A DNA stretch of 64,000 nt from Solimonas fluminis (GTDB lineage Bacteria; Pseudomonadota; Gammaproteobacteria; Nevskiales; Nevskiaceae): NCBI RefSeq assembly GCF_002930645.1, contig NZ_PSNW01000008.1:1-64000 (forward strand), given 5' to 3'. Positions 48,619 through 57,057 of the stretch are shown here, piece after piece; positions within the stretch are counted from its first letter, which is position 1, and every line of letters starts with the position of its first letter. Position numbers and translations under genes: made by a program. The notes beneath the pieces are model-generated. The model was not told the origin of the DNA. It saw only the letters and a program-made list of their open reading frames with translations, and ran no database searches.

Positions 48619-48727
48619 ACGTGTCAAGCCCCGGCCCAGAAGTTTTTGGCATGAGCTTCTGCACAGGCGCTTGGCCGTTTTTCCGGCACCGGATTTTTCC
48701 AGGCCACTGCTATACTTATGGGCTTGG

Positions 48728-48812
48728 GCGAGAGTGGCGGAATTGGTAGACGCAACAGGTTTAGGTCTTGTCGCCGTCAGGCGTGCGAGTTCGAGTCTCG
48801 CCTTTCGCACCA
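48728..48812 (+). tRNA. tRNA-Leu (anticodon TAG)
   Basis: The 85-base class II cloverleaf has acceptor GCGAGAG/CTTTCGC, anticodon loop TTTAGGT with TAG, a long variable arm (TCGCCGTCAGGCGT), T arm GCGAGTTCGAGTCTCGC and encoded CCA. A TATACT -10 element lies 12 bases upstream at 48711-48716. Confidence 0.96.
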
Positions 48813-48851
48813 TCAAATCAATAAACAGTATTTCCAATCAGAGCGATATCC

Positions 48852-50177
48852 ATGGAAGTTAAAGTTGAGGCATCGAGCGGTCTGCGTCGTGAAATGCGTG
48901 TGGTCGTTCCGGCCGAGCGCGTCTCGAAGGCCGTCGACGAGCGCCTGAAGCGCTTCGCCAGCCGCGCCAAGCTGCCGGGCTTCCGCCCTGGCAAGGCGCC
49001 GTTCAAGGTCATCCAGCAGCAGTACGGCGAGTCGGCGCGCCTCGATGCGATCTCCGACATCGTCAACCAGACCTACCCGGAAGCCGTGAACCAGGCCGGC
49101 GTCAACCCGGCCGGCGCGCCCAAGATCGACATCACCGCCGAGAAGTCCGGCGAGGCGCTGGAGTACGTGGCGCACTTCGAGGTCTATCCGGAAATCAGCC
49201 TCAACCCGCTGTCGCAGCTGAAGATCGAGCGCCCGGTGGTGGAAGTGGGCGAGGCCGACGTGGAGCGCCTGGTGCAGAACCTGCGCAAGGCGCGCCGCAC
49301 GCTGGAAACCAAGACCGGCCCGGCCGCCAAGGGTGACGTCGCGACGCTGGATTTCCTCGGCACGCTCGAGGGCGAAGCCTTCCAGGGCGGCGAGGGCAAG
49401 GACGTGACGATCGAGCTGGGTTCCTCGCAGTTCCTGCCGGACCTGGAGAACGGCATCGTCGGGCATGCCGCCGGCGAGCAGTTCTCGGTCGACGTAGCCT
49501 TCCCGGAGGACTACCGCGCCGAGAACCTCAAGGGCAAGACCGCGCAGTTCGCGGTGACGCTCAAGGAAGTGAAGGAGCCGGTGCTGCCGGCGATCGACGA
49601 GGCCTTCCTCAAGCTGCACTCGGTGGAAGAGGGTGCGGGCGAGGCCGGCCTGCGCGCCAAGTGCCGCACGGCGCTGGAGAAGGAGCGCGACAAGGGTGTG
49701 CGCAACCAGCTCAAGGGCCAGGTCCTGGAGCAGCTGCTCGCCGCCAACCCGGTGGAGATTCCGCAGGCCCTGATCGCGCAGGAGATCCCTCGCCTGCGCG
49801 AGGAAGCGGTGTCGCGCATGAACATGGCCAACGTGCCGAAGGACAAGCACGCCGAGCTGCTGCCGGACGCGCTGTTCGAACAGCAGGCGCAGAAGCGCGT
49901 GGCGCTGGGCCTGCTGATCGGCGAGGTGATCAAGACCCAGAAGGTGCAGCTCGACACGTCCCGCGTCGACCAGGCGCTGGAGGAGATGGCCGCCGACTAC
50001 GAGCAGCCGGAGCAGGTCAAGGCCTATTACCGCAGCCGTCCGGAGATGCTCCAGGGCCTGCGCGCCATGGTGCTGGAAGACCAGGTGGTGGATACCCTGA
50101 TTTCCGGCGTCACCCCTACGGACAAGACGCTTTCTCTCGACGAGCTCTTGAATCCGCAGCGTCCGGCCCAAGGCTAA
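48852..50177 (+). CDS. tig: Trigger factor (ribosome-associated peptidyl-prolyl isomerase)
   Basis: The 441-residue chaperone has the ribosome-binding tail motif GFRPGKAPFKVIQQ near residues 42-56, an FKBP-type isomerase domain (about 150-240, GDVATLDFLGTLEG) and a helical C-terminal cradle. It acts on nascent chains. The order tig-clpP-clpX is conserved. It lies 39 bases after tRNA-Leu and may share its transcript. Confidence 0.96.
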   Translation: MEVKVEASSGLRREMRVVVPAERVSKAVDERLKRFASRAKLPGFRPGKAPFKVIQQQYGESARLDAISDIVNQTYPEAVNQAGVNPAGAPKIDITAEKSGEALEYVAHFEVYPEISLNPLSQLKIERPVVEVGEADVERLVQNLRKARRTLETKTGPAAKGDVATLDFLGTLEGEAFQGGEGKDVTIELGSSQFLPDLENGIVGHAAGEQFSVDVAFPEDYRAENLKGKTAQFAVTLKEVKEPVLPAIDEAFLKLHSVEEGAGEAGLRAKCRTALEKERDKGVRNQLKGQVLEQLLAANPVEIPQALIAQEIPRLREEAVSRMNMANVPKDKHAELLPDALFEQQAQKRVALGLLIGEVIKTQKVQLDTSRVDQALEEMAADYEQPEQVKAYYRSRPEMLQGLRAMVLEDQVVDTLISGVTPTDKTLSLDELLNPQRPAQG

Positions 50178-50193
50178 GGAAAGCAGCATCCAG

Positions 50194-50221
50194 GCCGCCG
50201 GGGCTTTCGCGCCCCGGCGGC
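50194..50221. other. GC hairpin between tig and clpP
   Basis: GCCGCCGGGGC and GCCCCGGCGGC form a perfect 11-bp stem with loop TTTCGC. No T tract follows, so it may attenuate or protect the message instead of ending it. Confidence 0.6.
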
Positions 50222-50255
50222 GCCCTCGATAATCAAAACGATTCAGGAAGGTTCA

Positions 50256-50870
50256 ATGGATAACCAGACCCTCGCCCAGCTTGTCCCGATGGTGGTGGAG
50301 CAGACCGCCCGGGGTGAGCGTGCCTTCGACATCTACTCGCGCCTGCTGAAGGAGCGCATCGTGTTCGTCGTGGGCCCGATCGAGGACCACATGGCGAACC
50401 TGATCGTGGCGCAGCTGCTGTTCCTGGAGTCCGAGAACCCGGACAAGGACATCCACCTGTACATCAACTCGCCGGGCGGCGTGGTCACCGCCGGCCTGTC
50501 GATCTACGACACCATGCGCTTCATCAAGCCGGACGTGGCCACCATGTGCATCGGCCAGGCGGCCAGCATGGGGGCCTTCCTGTTGTCGGCCGGCGCCAAG
50601 GGCAAGCGTTTCGCATTGCCGAATGCACGGGTCATGATCCACCAGCCCTCGGGCGGCGCCCAGGGCCAGGCCACGGATATCGAGATCCAGGCCCGCGAGA
50701 TCCTGTATCTGCGCGAAAAACTGAACAAATTGATGGCTGAACACACCGGCCAGCCGCTGGAGAAGATCGCCCGCGATGTCGAGCGCGACTACTTCCTGAA
50801 CGCCGAGCAGGCGAAGGACTACGGCCTGATCGACCAGATCTTCACCCAGCGGGGCGAAATCGGCCGCTAA
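50256..50870 (+). CDS. clpP: ATP-dependent Clp protease proteolytic subunit
   Basis: The 204-residue serine peptidase has the catalytic triad Ser104 ([10 protein letters not shown]), His129 (VMIHQPSGG) and Asp178 (VERDYFLN) and the oxyanion loop [10 protein letters not shown]. It forms the double-ring chamber fed by ClpX. AGGAAGG precedes the ATG. clpX follows after 92 bases with its own possible promoter. Confidence 0.97.
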   Translation: MDNQTLAQLVPMVVEQTARGERAFDIYSRLLKERIVFVVGPIEDHMANLIVAQLLFLESENPDKDIHLYINSPGGVVTAGLSIYDTMRFIKPDVATMCIGQAASMGAFLLSAGAKGKRFALPNARVMIHQPSGGAQGQATDIEIQAREILYLREKLNKLMAEHTGQPLEKIARDVERDYFLNAEQAKDYGLIDQIFTQRGEIGR

Positions 50871-50894
50871 GCGGTTCAGCGTCTGTCACGGGTT

Positions 50895-50922
50895 TTGCAG
50901 CTAAAAGGCACTGTGCTATACA
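50895..50922 (+). promoter_or_regulatory. Candidate sigma70-type promoter of clpX
   Basis: TTGCAG and TATACA are separated by 16 bases and end 40 bases before the clpX ATG. Confidence 0.45.
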
Positions 50923-50962
50923 GGTGTCACCGGGCCGTCACGAGCCCGGCAGAGGAAGTGAG

Positions 50963-52228
50963 ATGACGAACGAGACACGGAGCGGCGCACACAACGGACG
51001 GGTCCTTTATTGCTCTTTCTGCGGCAAGAGCGAGCACGAGGTCCGTAAGCTGATTGCCGGCCCGTCGGTGTACATCTGCGACGAATGCGTCGACCTGTGC
51101 AACGACATCATCCGTGAGGAAGTGCACGCCAAGCCCAGCACCAAGGGCCTGCCCAAGCCGCAGGAAATCCGGGCGGTGCTGGACGAGTACGTGATCGGCC
51201 AGGAAACGGCCAAGAAGATCCTCTCGGTTGCCGTCTACAACCACTACAAGCGCCTGTCGGTGAAGGGCTCGCAGGACGGCGTGGAAATCGCCAAGTCCAA
51301 CATCCTGCTGATCGGCCCCACCGGCTCGGGCAAGACCCTGCTGGCCGAGACCCTGGCACGCCTGCTGGACGTGCCCTTCGCGATCGCCGATGCCACCACG
51401 CTGACCGAAGCCGGCTATGTCGGCGAGGACGTGGAGAACATCATCGCGCGCCTGCTGCAGAAGTGCGACTACGACGTCGAGAAGGCCCAGCGCGGCATCG
51501 TCTACATCGACGAGATCGACAAGATTTCGCGCAAGTCGGAAAACCCGTCGATCACCCGCGACGTCTCGGGCGAGGGCGTGCAGCAGGCCCTGCTCAAGCT
51601 GGTGGAAGGAACCATCGCCAGCGTGCCGCCGCAGGGCGGCCGCAAGCATCCGCAGCAGGAGTTCCTGCAGGTCAACACGGCCAGCATCCTGTTCATCTGC
51701 GGCGGCGCCTTCGCCGGCCTGGACAAGGTGATCCAGAACCGCACCGTCAAGGCGGGCATCGGCTTCCAGGCCGAGGTCAAGAGCCAGGACGATTCCAAGG
51801 CGATCAACGAGCTCTACTCCAAGGTGGAGCCGGACGACCTGATCCGCTTCGGCCTGATCCCGGAGTTCGTCGGCCGCCTGCCGGTCCTGGCGGTGCTCGA
51901 GGAGCTGGACGAGAAGGCCCTGATGTCGATCCTCAAGGAGCCGAAGAACGCCCTGGTCAAGCAGTACTCCAAGCTGTTCCAGATGGAAGGCGTGACCCTG
52001 GAGTTCCGCGAGGACGCCCTGCGGGCGATCTCCCGGCGCGCCAAGGAGCGCAAGACCGGTGCCCGCGGCCTGCGCACGATCATGGAGAACATCCTCCTCG
52101 ACGTGATGTACGACCTGCCGTCGATGACCAACGTCAGCAAGGTGGTGGTCGACGACGCGGTGGTGCGTGGCGAGGCCAAGCCCTTCATCGTCTACGAGAA
52201 CAGCGAAGCAAAGAATTCGGCGGCTTGA
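50963..52228 (+). CDS. clpX: ATP-dependent Clp protease ATP-binding subunit ClpX
   Basis: The 421-residue AAA+ unfoldase has an N-terminal C4 zinc domain (CSFCGKSE and [10 protein letters not shown]; Cys17, 20, 39, 42), Walker A ([11 protein letters not shown]), Walker B ([11 protein letters not shown]), the [20 protein letters not shown] pore region and the IGF-like ClpP contact ([10 protein letters not shown]). The ATG at 50963 follows AGAGGAAGTGAG. A strong terminator follows. Confidence 0.97.
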   Translation: MTNETRSGAHNGRVLYCSFCGKSEHEVRKLIAGPSVYICDECVDLCNDIIREEVHAKPSTKGLPKPQEIRAVLDEYVIGQETAKKILSVAVYNHYKRLSVKGSQDGVEIAKSNILLIGPTGSGKTLLAETLARLLDVPFAIADATTLTEAGYVGEDVENIIARLLQKCDYDVEKAQRGIVYIDEIDKISRKSENPSITRDVSGEGVQQALLKLVEGTIASVPPQGGRKHPQQEFLQVNTASILFICGGAFAGLDKVIQNRTVKAGIGFQAEVKSQDDSKAINELYSKVEPDDLIRFGLIPEFVGRLPVLAVLEELDEKALMSILKEPKNALVKQYSKLFQMEGVTLEFREDALRAISRRAKERKTGARGLRTIMENILLDVMYDLPSMTNVSKVVVDDAVVRGEAKPFIVYENSEAKNSAA

Positions 52229-52248
52229 CCGTTGCCGATGCAGCAGGA

Positions 52249-52277
52249 AAAAGGCCCCGCTTGCGGGGCCTTTTTTT
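52249..52277 (+). terminator. Terminator after clpX
   Basis: AAAGGCCCCGC-TT-GCGGGGCCTTT is followed by a run of T residues. The A-rich 5' flank lets it also work for the opposing NlpC/P60 gene. Confidence 0.92.
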
Positions 52278-52281
52278 GTGC

Positions 52282-52839
52282 TCAGAGAATGCGCCGCGCG
52301 GCGACCAGGCGTCGGCTCCAGCTCGGATTGAGCGGCGTCATCACAACCTTGCCCTCCCGGGGCGAGGCATGAAGGATGTGGCCGTTGTCCATGTAGATGG
52401 CCACGTGCAGGGTGCGGCCCTGCCAGCGGTAGAACAGCAGGTCGCCCTTGCGCAGCTCGGAGAGTGCGACCGGCTCGCCGAGCAGGATCTGCTCCCGGGT
52501 GGTCCGCGGCAGGTCCATGCCGACGGCGCCGTAGATGCGTTGCACCAGCAGCGAGCAGTCCACGGCGGAGCTCTTGCGGCTGCCCAGCTTGTAGCGGGTG
52601 CCGAGCATCGACATCGCTCCCAGCATCACGCGCTGCGCTTCCAGTTGGTCGAGCAGTGGGGCAGGGCTGCCGGGAGGCAGGGGGTACTGCACGGCATGCT
52701 CGAGCCGGCCGCCATGAGGGCGCTTGCCCGGCCCATGGTGCTTGGCGGAGGCCAGCACCGCGGCCGGATGGCTGGCCATCGCCGCGCCCAGCGAGAGCAT
52801 CAGGGCCGCGGCGCGTCCGCGAAGCAGCAGATGTCGCAT
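52282..52839 (-). CDS. NlpC/P60 family cell-wall hydrolase
   Basis: The 185-residue protein has a signal peptide (MRHLLLRGRAAALMLSLG onward) and a C-terminal NlpC/P60 domain with the catalytic cysteine in AVDCSLLVQRIYG, the histidine in LHVAIYMDNG and the usual DLPRTTREQ and LRKGDLLFY segments. Such enzymes cut peptide stems of peptidoglycan in the periplasm. The ATG at 52839 has AAGGA upstream. It is convergent with clpX and shares its terminator. Confidence 0.9.
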   Translation of the reverse strand: MRHLLLRGRAAALMLSLGAAMASHPAAVLASAKHHGPGKRPHGGRLEHAVQYPLPPGSPAPLLDQLEAQRVMLGAMSMLGTRYKLGSRKSSAVDCSLLVQRIYGAVGMDLPRTTREQILLGEPVALSELRKGDLLFYRWQGRTLHVAIYMDNGHILHASPREGKVVMTPLNPSWSRRLVAARRIL

Positions 52840-52961
52840 GCGAGAGTCCTTTTTCAGGAAGGTTTGGCTCGACTGCATCCGTCTCAAGGCTAGTCCCGTG
52901 GGCATGAAATGACCAGTTATGCGGCGGATTTTCCTCCTGCATCAAAAAGCTGCAAAAAACT

Positions 52962-52990
52962 CTTCCCAAACCCTTAACGGTCTGTATAAT
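52962..52990 (+). promoter_or_regulatory. Promoter of the tRNA-Ala/tRNA-Glu unit
   Basis: A consensus -10 TATAAT (52985-52990) is followed by the GC-rich discriminator GCGCGCC; the -35 (CTTCCC) is weak. This is the usual form of stringently controlled stable-RNA promoters. Confidence 0.6.
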
Positions 52991-53023
52991 GCGCGCCTCA
53001 CCGAATGCGGTTGTTCGTGATTC

Positions 53024-53099
<76 letters not shown>

Positions 53100-53168
53100 A
53101 ATTTACTGTCGGGGCGTTGTTTTTGACGAACCGGCGAATGTCCTGGCGACATTCAAGTTTTCTGCCTC

Positions 53169-53244
53169 GTCCCCATCGTCTAGAGGCCTAGGACACCACC
53201 CTTTCACGGTGATTACCGGGGTTCGAATCCCCGTGGGGACGCCA
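53169..53244 (+). tRNA. tRNA-Glu (anticodon TTC), integration target
   Basis: The 76-base cloverleaf has acceptor GTCCCCA/TGGGGAC, anticodon loop CTTTCAC with TTC, T arm CGGGGTTCGAATCCCCG and encoded CCA end GCCA. An integrase gene starts 156 bases downstream, so its 3' half is the likely attachment site and may belong to the element side of the junction. Confidence 0.95.
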
Positions 53245-53277
53245 CATTTAGTTCCACGGCATGCCGTGATGACTCCT

Positions 53278-53303
53278 AAGCCCGCGTAATTGCGGGCTTT
53301 TTG
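53278..53303 (+). terminator. Terminator after tRNA-Glu
   Basis: AAGCCCGC-GTAATT-GCGGGCTT is followed by TTTG, 34 bases after the tRNA. Confidence 0.88.
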
Positions 53304-53399
53304 TTTGCGCTAACGTCCACGATGTTCCTAGCCATACCGTTGACTGCTGGCCCCTATTCGGGGTCAAGATAGGGGTCAGCGGAGGTTTTAGGGGTCAGC

Positions 53400-54662
53400 A
53401 TGCGACGGATTAGGGAGTTAACAGACCGGGAGTGCCGCGAAGCGCGCCCCCGGGAGAAGCTGTACAAGATGTTCGACGGGCGCGGCCTCTACCTAGAGGT
53501 GGGGCCGTCCGGGCGCAAGGCCTGGTGGCTCAAGTTCCTGGTGGGGAAGAAAGACTCCAGAGTTTCCCTCGGCGAATACCCCTCAACCAGCTTGGCGAGG
53601 GCTCGCATACTTCGCGAAGAACATCGCCGGCGCTTACGCGAAGAGGGTGTAACCCCCAGCCAGCACAAGCGGCGCGAGGCGCTGGCGCGCCAGGTTGCAG
53701 CCGCCAACACCTTCGAAGCTGTAGCCAGGGAGTGGATTGAGGTCCGCACCGTCGACTGGGCGCCCAAGACGGCTTCGACGGTTACAACCCGCCTGGAGCA
53801 GAACCTGTTCGGTGACCTTGGCGCGCGGCCGATCGCTCAAATTTCGGTGGCCGAGCTACGCGCCGCACTCCTGAAAGTTGAGGCTCGCGGCACCTTGGTG
53901 CTGGTGAAAAAGCTGAGGCAATACGCCGATGCTGTGTTCGAGTTCGGCAGGGGGACGGATCGCTGCGTCGACAACCCGGCCCAGCGACTAAAACGGACGC
54001 TGAAAACCCCTCAGGAGCGCCACCACCCCGCCATATTGGACCCCATCAGGCTCGGCGAACTTCTGCGCGACATCGACGGTTACCGCGGCACAGCGGTGGT
54101 TCGCTCCGCTTTCCGCTTGGCGCCGCTCGTTTTCGTTCGGCCCGGGGAATTACGCCAAGCCGAGTGGAAGCACATTGATTTACAGGAAGCCGTTTGGCGA
54201 ATCCCGCCTGGCGAAATGAAGAAAAGGAATGGCTACGTCATTCCGCTGTCGCTCCAAGCGCTGGCAATTCTGCGCGAAATTCAGCCATTTTCGGGGCGCG
54301 GGCGTTATGTCTTCCCATCGATTCGGGGCCAGGATCGCCCTATGTCCGAAAACACCATCAACGCGGCGCTGCGGTCGTTGGGGTATACCAAGGACGAGAT
54401 GACCGGGCACGGGTTTAGAACCATCGCCTGCACCTTTCTCAACGAGGAGGGCACTTGGAATCGGGACGCCATCGAGCGGCAACTTTCTCATACGGAAAGG
54501 GACACTGTTCGGGACGCCTATAACCGCGCGGAATACATCAACGAGCGCCGGCGCATGATGCAAGCTTGGGCAGACTGCGTAGATCAACTCGCTCAACGAA
54601 GGCCTAAGCCGGACGCCGCGAATGAGGTGCCGCCGGTCCAGGAGACTGCGGATGCTGCCTGA
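53400..54662 (+). CDS. Tyrosine-type integrase (P4-like)
   Basis: The 420-residue protein has an N-terminal arm-binding domain of the DUF4102 type (LYLEVGPSGRKAWWLKF), a SAM-like core-binding domain (about 100-190) and a catalytic domain. The catalytic domain shows Arg in RPGELRQAEW, HGFRT, LSHTERD and the nucleophilic tyrosine in YNRAEYI. It integrates DNA at tRNA genes. The ATG at 53400 lies within a GGGGTCAGC-rich stretch (TAGGGGTCAGCGG and TAGGGGTCAGC, two direct repeats upstream that could be arm sites). The next gene overlaps its end by 11 bases. Confidence 0.94.
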   Translation: MRRIRELTDRECREARPREKLYKMFDGRGLYLEVGPSGRKAWWLKFLVGKKDSRVSLGEYPSTSLARARILREEHRRRLREEGVTPSQHKRREALARQVAAANTFEAVAREWIEVRTVDWAPKTASTVTTRLEQNLFGDLGARPIAQISVAELRAALLKVEARGTLVLVKKLRQYADAVFEFGRGTDRCVDNPAQRLKRTLKTPQERHHPAILDPIRLGELLRDIDGYRGTAVVRSAFRLAPLVFVRPGELRQAEWKHIDLQEAVWRIPPGEMKKRNGYVIPLSLQALAILREIQPFSGRGRYVFPSIRGQDRPMSENTINAALRSLGYTKDEMTGHGFRTIACTFLNEEGTWNRDAIERQLSHTERDTVRDAYNRAEYINERRRMMQAWADCVDQLAQRRPKPDAANEVPPVQETADAA

Positions 54663-55158
54663 CTGGCGGCGCTCTGGATTCCCACCAGAGGATGAGGCTC
54701 TCATAGACCAGATAGAAGCAGAGCTCGGCGCGGCTAGAACCGAGTGGTCAGCAGAAGTCTGGGGGCGGGTTGTCGAGTTCCTGCTGTCTGCGAGGGAAGG
54801 GCGGGCGCTCCAGGCGAAGCGGGCCGCTCTGCGGCGTAAACGCGGTCGCCCGAAGAAGCCGCCGGGGTTGCTTGAGCCCCTTCAACAAGACCGTCTCACT
54901 CCGCAGGAGTGGCTGGATTGGTTTGATGGTTGGCGAGAGTTGGCGCAGACACCACCGGACAATTCCCCCGTCGCGAAAGAGGTCCCCAAAATGACGGTCG
55001 CAGATGTAGCGCGCCTGATCGCGGTATTCTCTCTCCGGCGCCATCTTTCAGACGGAAGGGCGATGGAACCTGCAGAGATTCATATCGAAAAGCTCGCCAA
55101 AAAAATTGAGGGGGAGTACGCCGCCATGGAAAGGGCCTCTAGCACACCTTCAAGTTGA
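54652..55158 (+). CDS. Unknown protein with AT-hook-like motif
   Basis: The 168-residue protein is not recognised. Residues near 60-72 (RRKRGRPKKPPG) form an AT-hook-like basic motif with a GRP core, which suggests minor-groove DNA binding. The rest is mainly helical and acidic/basic mixed. The ATG at 54652 has GGAG at good spacing and overlaps the integrase end by 11 bases, so it is translated from the same message. Possible roles are excisionase helper or nucleoid-associated factor; both are speculative. Confidence 0.6.
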   Translation: MLPDWRRSGFPPEDEALIDQIEAELGAARTEWSAEVWGRVVEFLLSAREGRALQAKRAALRRKRGRPKKPPGLLEPLQQDRLTPQEWLDWFDGWRELAQTPPDNSPVAKEVPKMTVADVARLIAVFSLRRHLSDGRAMEPAEIHIEKLAKKIEGEYAAMERASSTPSS

Positions 55159-55256
55159 AGAGTAGAGCAAAAAATCAGGCGTTTTTTCTCTGGTGACCCC
55201 GGTATGGGGCGGCTACATATTGCTGAGCATCCACTTACAGCCACCAGGATGCAGGC

Positions 55257-55460
55257 ATGTCCACCAGTCAGTTGCAGATTCTTTCCCGGCGTGAGGTAGA
55301 GGTTCTCACTAGCCTGTCACGCTCCACCTTGTACGCCCTCGTGGGCCGGGGTGAGTTTCCCACTCCGATTCGCCTTCTTCCGACCCGGTCTGTCGGTTGG
55401 AGCAAAGAGGAGGTGGAGGAATGGATCCGAGCTCGCATGGCCGGCCGCGGCCATGGGTAA
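55257..55460 (+). CDS. AlpA-family helix-turn-helix regulator / excisionase-like
   Basis: The 67-residue protein shows the AlpA pattern: ILSRREVEVLTSLSRSTLYA (helix-turn-helix), FPTPIRL and VGWSKEEVEEWIRAR. AlpA-type proteins activate integrase or serve as directionality factors in P4-like elements. AGGAT lies upstream of the ATG at 55257. The following Rep-like gene starts eight bases before its end. Confidence 0.85.
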   Translation: MSTSQLQILSRREVEVLTSLSRSTLYALVGRGEFPTPIRLLPTRSVGWSKEEVEEWIRARMAGRGHG

Positions 55461-55962
55461 GCCAGTAACCACAGCGGCTGCAGCAAGGCCCGTGGCGAAG
55501 CTGTCATACGAAATTGCCGGTAATGTTTATTCAGCGCAGATGCTCCGCGCGTGGGTGGACTTTCTGGTCGATACAGACCTGCCGATTTTCGCCACCCTAA
55601 CATTCCGTCGACCGGTGACCCAGCGGACCGCGCTGCGCAGTTTCCGGGAGATGATCGACTTCACGAACCGCAAGCTCTACGGCACGCGATGCTGGAAGAA
55701 GCCGAACCTGCTATTGCGCTGGGCGGTGGTGGTGGAGCGAGGTGTCGAGGGGCTGCTGCATGTCCATGCGCTCCTGGATGCCCCAGAACGCGATCTTGTC
55801 CTTGCCACGCGCCACCTTGAGCGCGTTTGGCGCAAGTACCAGGGTATCGCGCAAATTGGGCCTGTCAGGTCGTCGGAGCGCTGCGTTCGCTATCTCTGCA
55901 AAACCCTGCCGCAAGACGGGCAGGTTGAGCTCAGTCGCAACCTGAAGAAGTTTCCCAAGTAA
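55453..55962 (+). CDS. Small HUH-type replication initiator-like protein
   Basis: The 169-residue protein contains the three landmarks of rolling-circle Rep proteins in order: FATLTF at 46-51 (motif 1), LLHVHALLD with the H-V-H metal pair at 103-105 (motif 2), and RYLCK with Tyr147 and Lys150 (motif 3, Y-x-x-K). It lacks a helicase domain, so a host helicase would be needed. The ATG at 55453 overlaps the AlpA-like gene. Its family could not be named; replication or mobilisation of the excised element is inferred. Confidence 0.6.
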   Translation: MGKPVTTAAAARPVAKLSYEIAGNVYSAQMLRAWVDFLVDTDLPIFATLTFRRPVTQRTALRSFREMIDFTNRKLYGTRCWKKPNLLLRWAVVVERGVEGLLHVHALLDAPERDLVLATRHLERVWRKYQGIAQIGPVRSSERCVRYLCKTLPQDGQVELSRNLKKFPK

Positions 55963-56125
55963 GTCCCGCGCCCTGTCGGCGCAAGCTCCCGAGCGCTAGA
56001 CGCGGGGGGGCTTCGGGACAGCGCGTGTGCGAGATTTATCTCGCGCTTGTCTGTAGTCCTGTCTGAAACCCAGGATTTCGGCGGATCCGGGTAGCCGTAG
56101 GCGCCTGTGCGCCGCAGCGTCGAGG

Positions 56126-56467
56126 TCACCAGAGCCTGGCGACGACTGTGCCAACAATCTGCATCGCGGAGCCGGCGAAGATGCAGAGTAATCCCGCCAC
56201 CGTTAGCTCCTTCACATGCCGCTGGAAGAAGCTGTTCTGCACATACTCGGTGTATATGACTGCGACCGCACCTTTCATTTTCTCCTGCATTTCATCGCCG
56301 CTTTCAAGGTGCTCTGCGCTGCAGGGGTTGTGCCCGCTAAGTGTGCATAGTGCTTCTTGGGTTTTCAGTAGTGATTGATAAATGTCGCGCCCAGCTAAAA
56401 AAAGGAGAAAAGTTCCACCAACAATGACGACGGTGCCCAAAATGGATAGCCAGTCTTGCAGCAGCAT
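56126..56467 (-). CDS. Small unknown membrane protein
   Basis: The 113-residue protein has two hydrophobic segments: about residues 7-26 (ILGTVVIVGGTFLLFLAG) and 90-110 (LTVAGLLCIFAGSAMQIVGT). A soluble, partly acidic loop with two cysteines lies between them. No family is recognised. The ATG at 56467 has GGGGGCT upstream. It stands alone on the reverse strand between the Rep-like gene and a spacer. Confidence 0.55.
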   Translation of the reverse strand: MLLQDWLSILGTVVIVGGTFLLFLAGRDIYQSLLKTQEALCTLSGHNPCSAEHLESGDEMQEKMKGAVAVIYTEYVQNSFFQRHVKELTVAGLLCIFAGSAMQIVGTVVARLW

Positions 56468-56653
56468 GTAGCCCCCGTTTGTTCTTCTGAGCTATGGGAA
56501 GGATACGGTAGGAGTCACGGAGTGTTCAGTGACAACTCCCTGCGTAGTGTGCGGGTGGAATCGTTGGCTCCTGTCGCGACCGTGCTGTGGCGGCCACGCG
56601 AGGGTTTCGAAATGGTTTCGAAAGGGTTGGCCCAACCTTGTTGGAGGCCCCTG

Positions 56654-56707
56654 TAAGCCCCTCTAAAGCCCCTCTAAAGCCCCTCTAAAGCCCCTTCAAA
56701 GCCCTTC
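56654..56707. repeat. Tandem 11-bp repeat array
   Basis: Five units of TAAAGCCCCTC or close variants occur in a row (one 10-base, three 11-base, one diverged). They lie in the 296-base non-coding spacer 56468-56763, where nothing else is seen apart from repeated GGTTTCGAAATGG-like bits. They could be iterons. Confidence 0.8.
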
Positions 56708-56763
56708 CAGGACTGGGTGGCGCCGTTCACGCCACCTGATATGCACGCCACCACGTCCGCCCA

Positions 56764-56955
56764 TCAGGCGCTGGATGTCGGTGTGCTCTTTCGCTTTTTT
56801 ATCGCCTCTTTGACGTGTTCAGGTGTCACCGAATCCCAGTAGGCGCGCTCTTCTTCGGAATACTTACGAGGAGGGCGGCAGTCATAGCCATCGTAGAGGT
56901 CTGGACGCTCAGCCGGGCTCGGCATCTTCGATTTGCATTTTGCTTGGTCAACCAT
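56764..56955 (-). CDS. Small unknown hydrophilic protein
   Basis: The 63-residue product (begins MVDQAKCKSKMPSPAERPDL, then YDGYDCRPPRKYSEEERAYW) has two cysteines and a charged C-terminus. No family is recognised. GGGAG lies five bases before the ATG at 56955; an ATG 21 bases further upstream has no ribosome site. Confidence 0.5.
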   Translation of the reverse strand: MVDQAKCKSKMPSPAERPDLYDGYDCRPPRKYSEEERAYWDSVTPEHVKEAIKKRKSTPTSSA

Positions 56956-57057
56956 TTTTTCTCCCGTGTGCGCCATGAAGGCTTGCCCAAAGACTTGGCC
57001 GAAGCCTTCCCGAAAGCCTTGCAGGAAGCCCAGCGGCTCTGCTCTGCGGATTTTTAC

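Noticed and set aside
56654-56707. CRISPR array
   Set aside because: Units are 11 bases and directly adjacent with no spacers; there are no cas genes.
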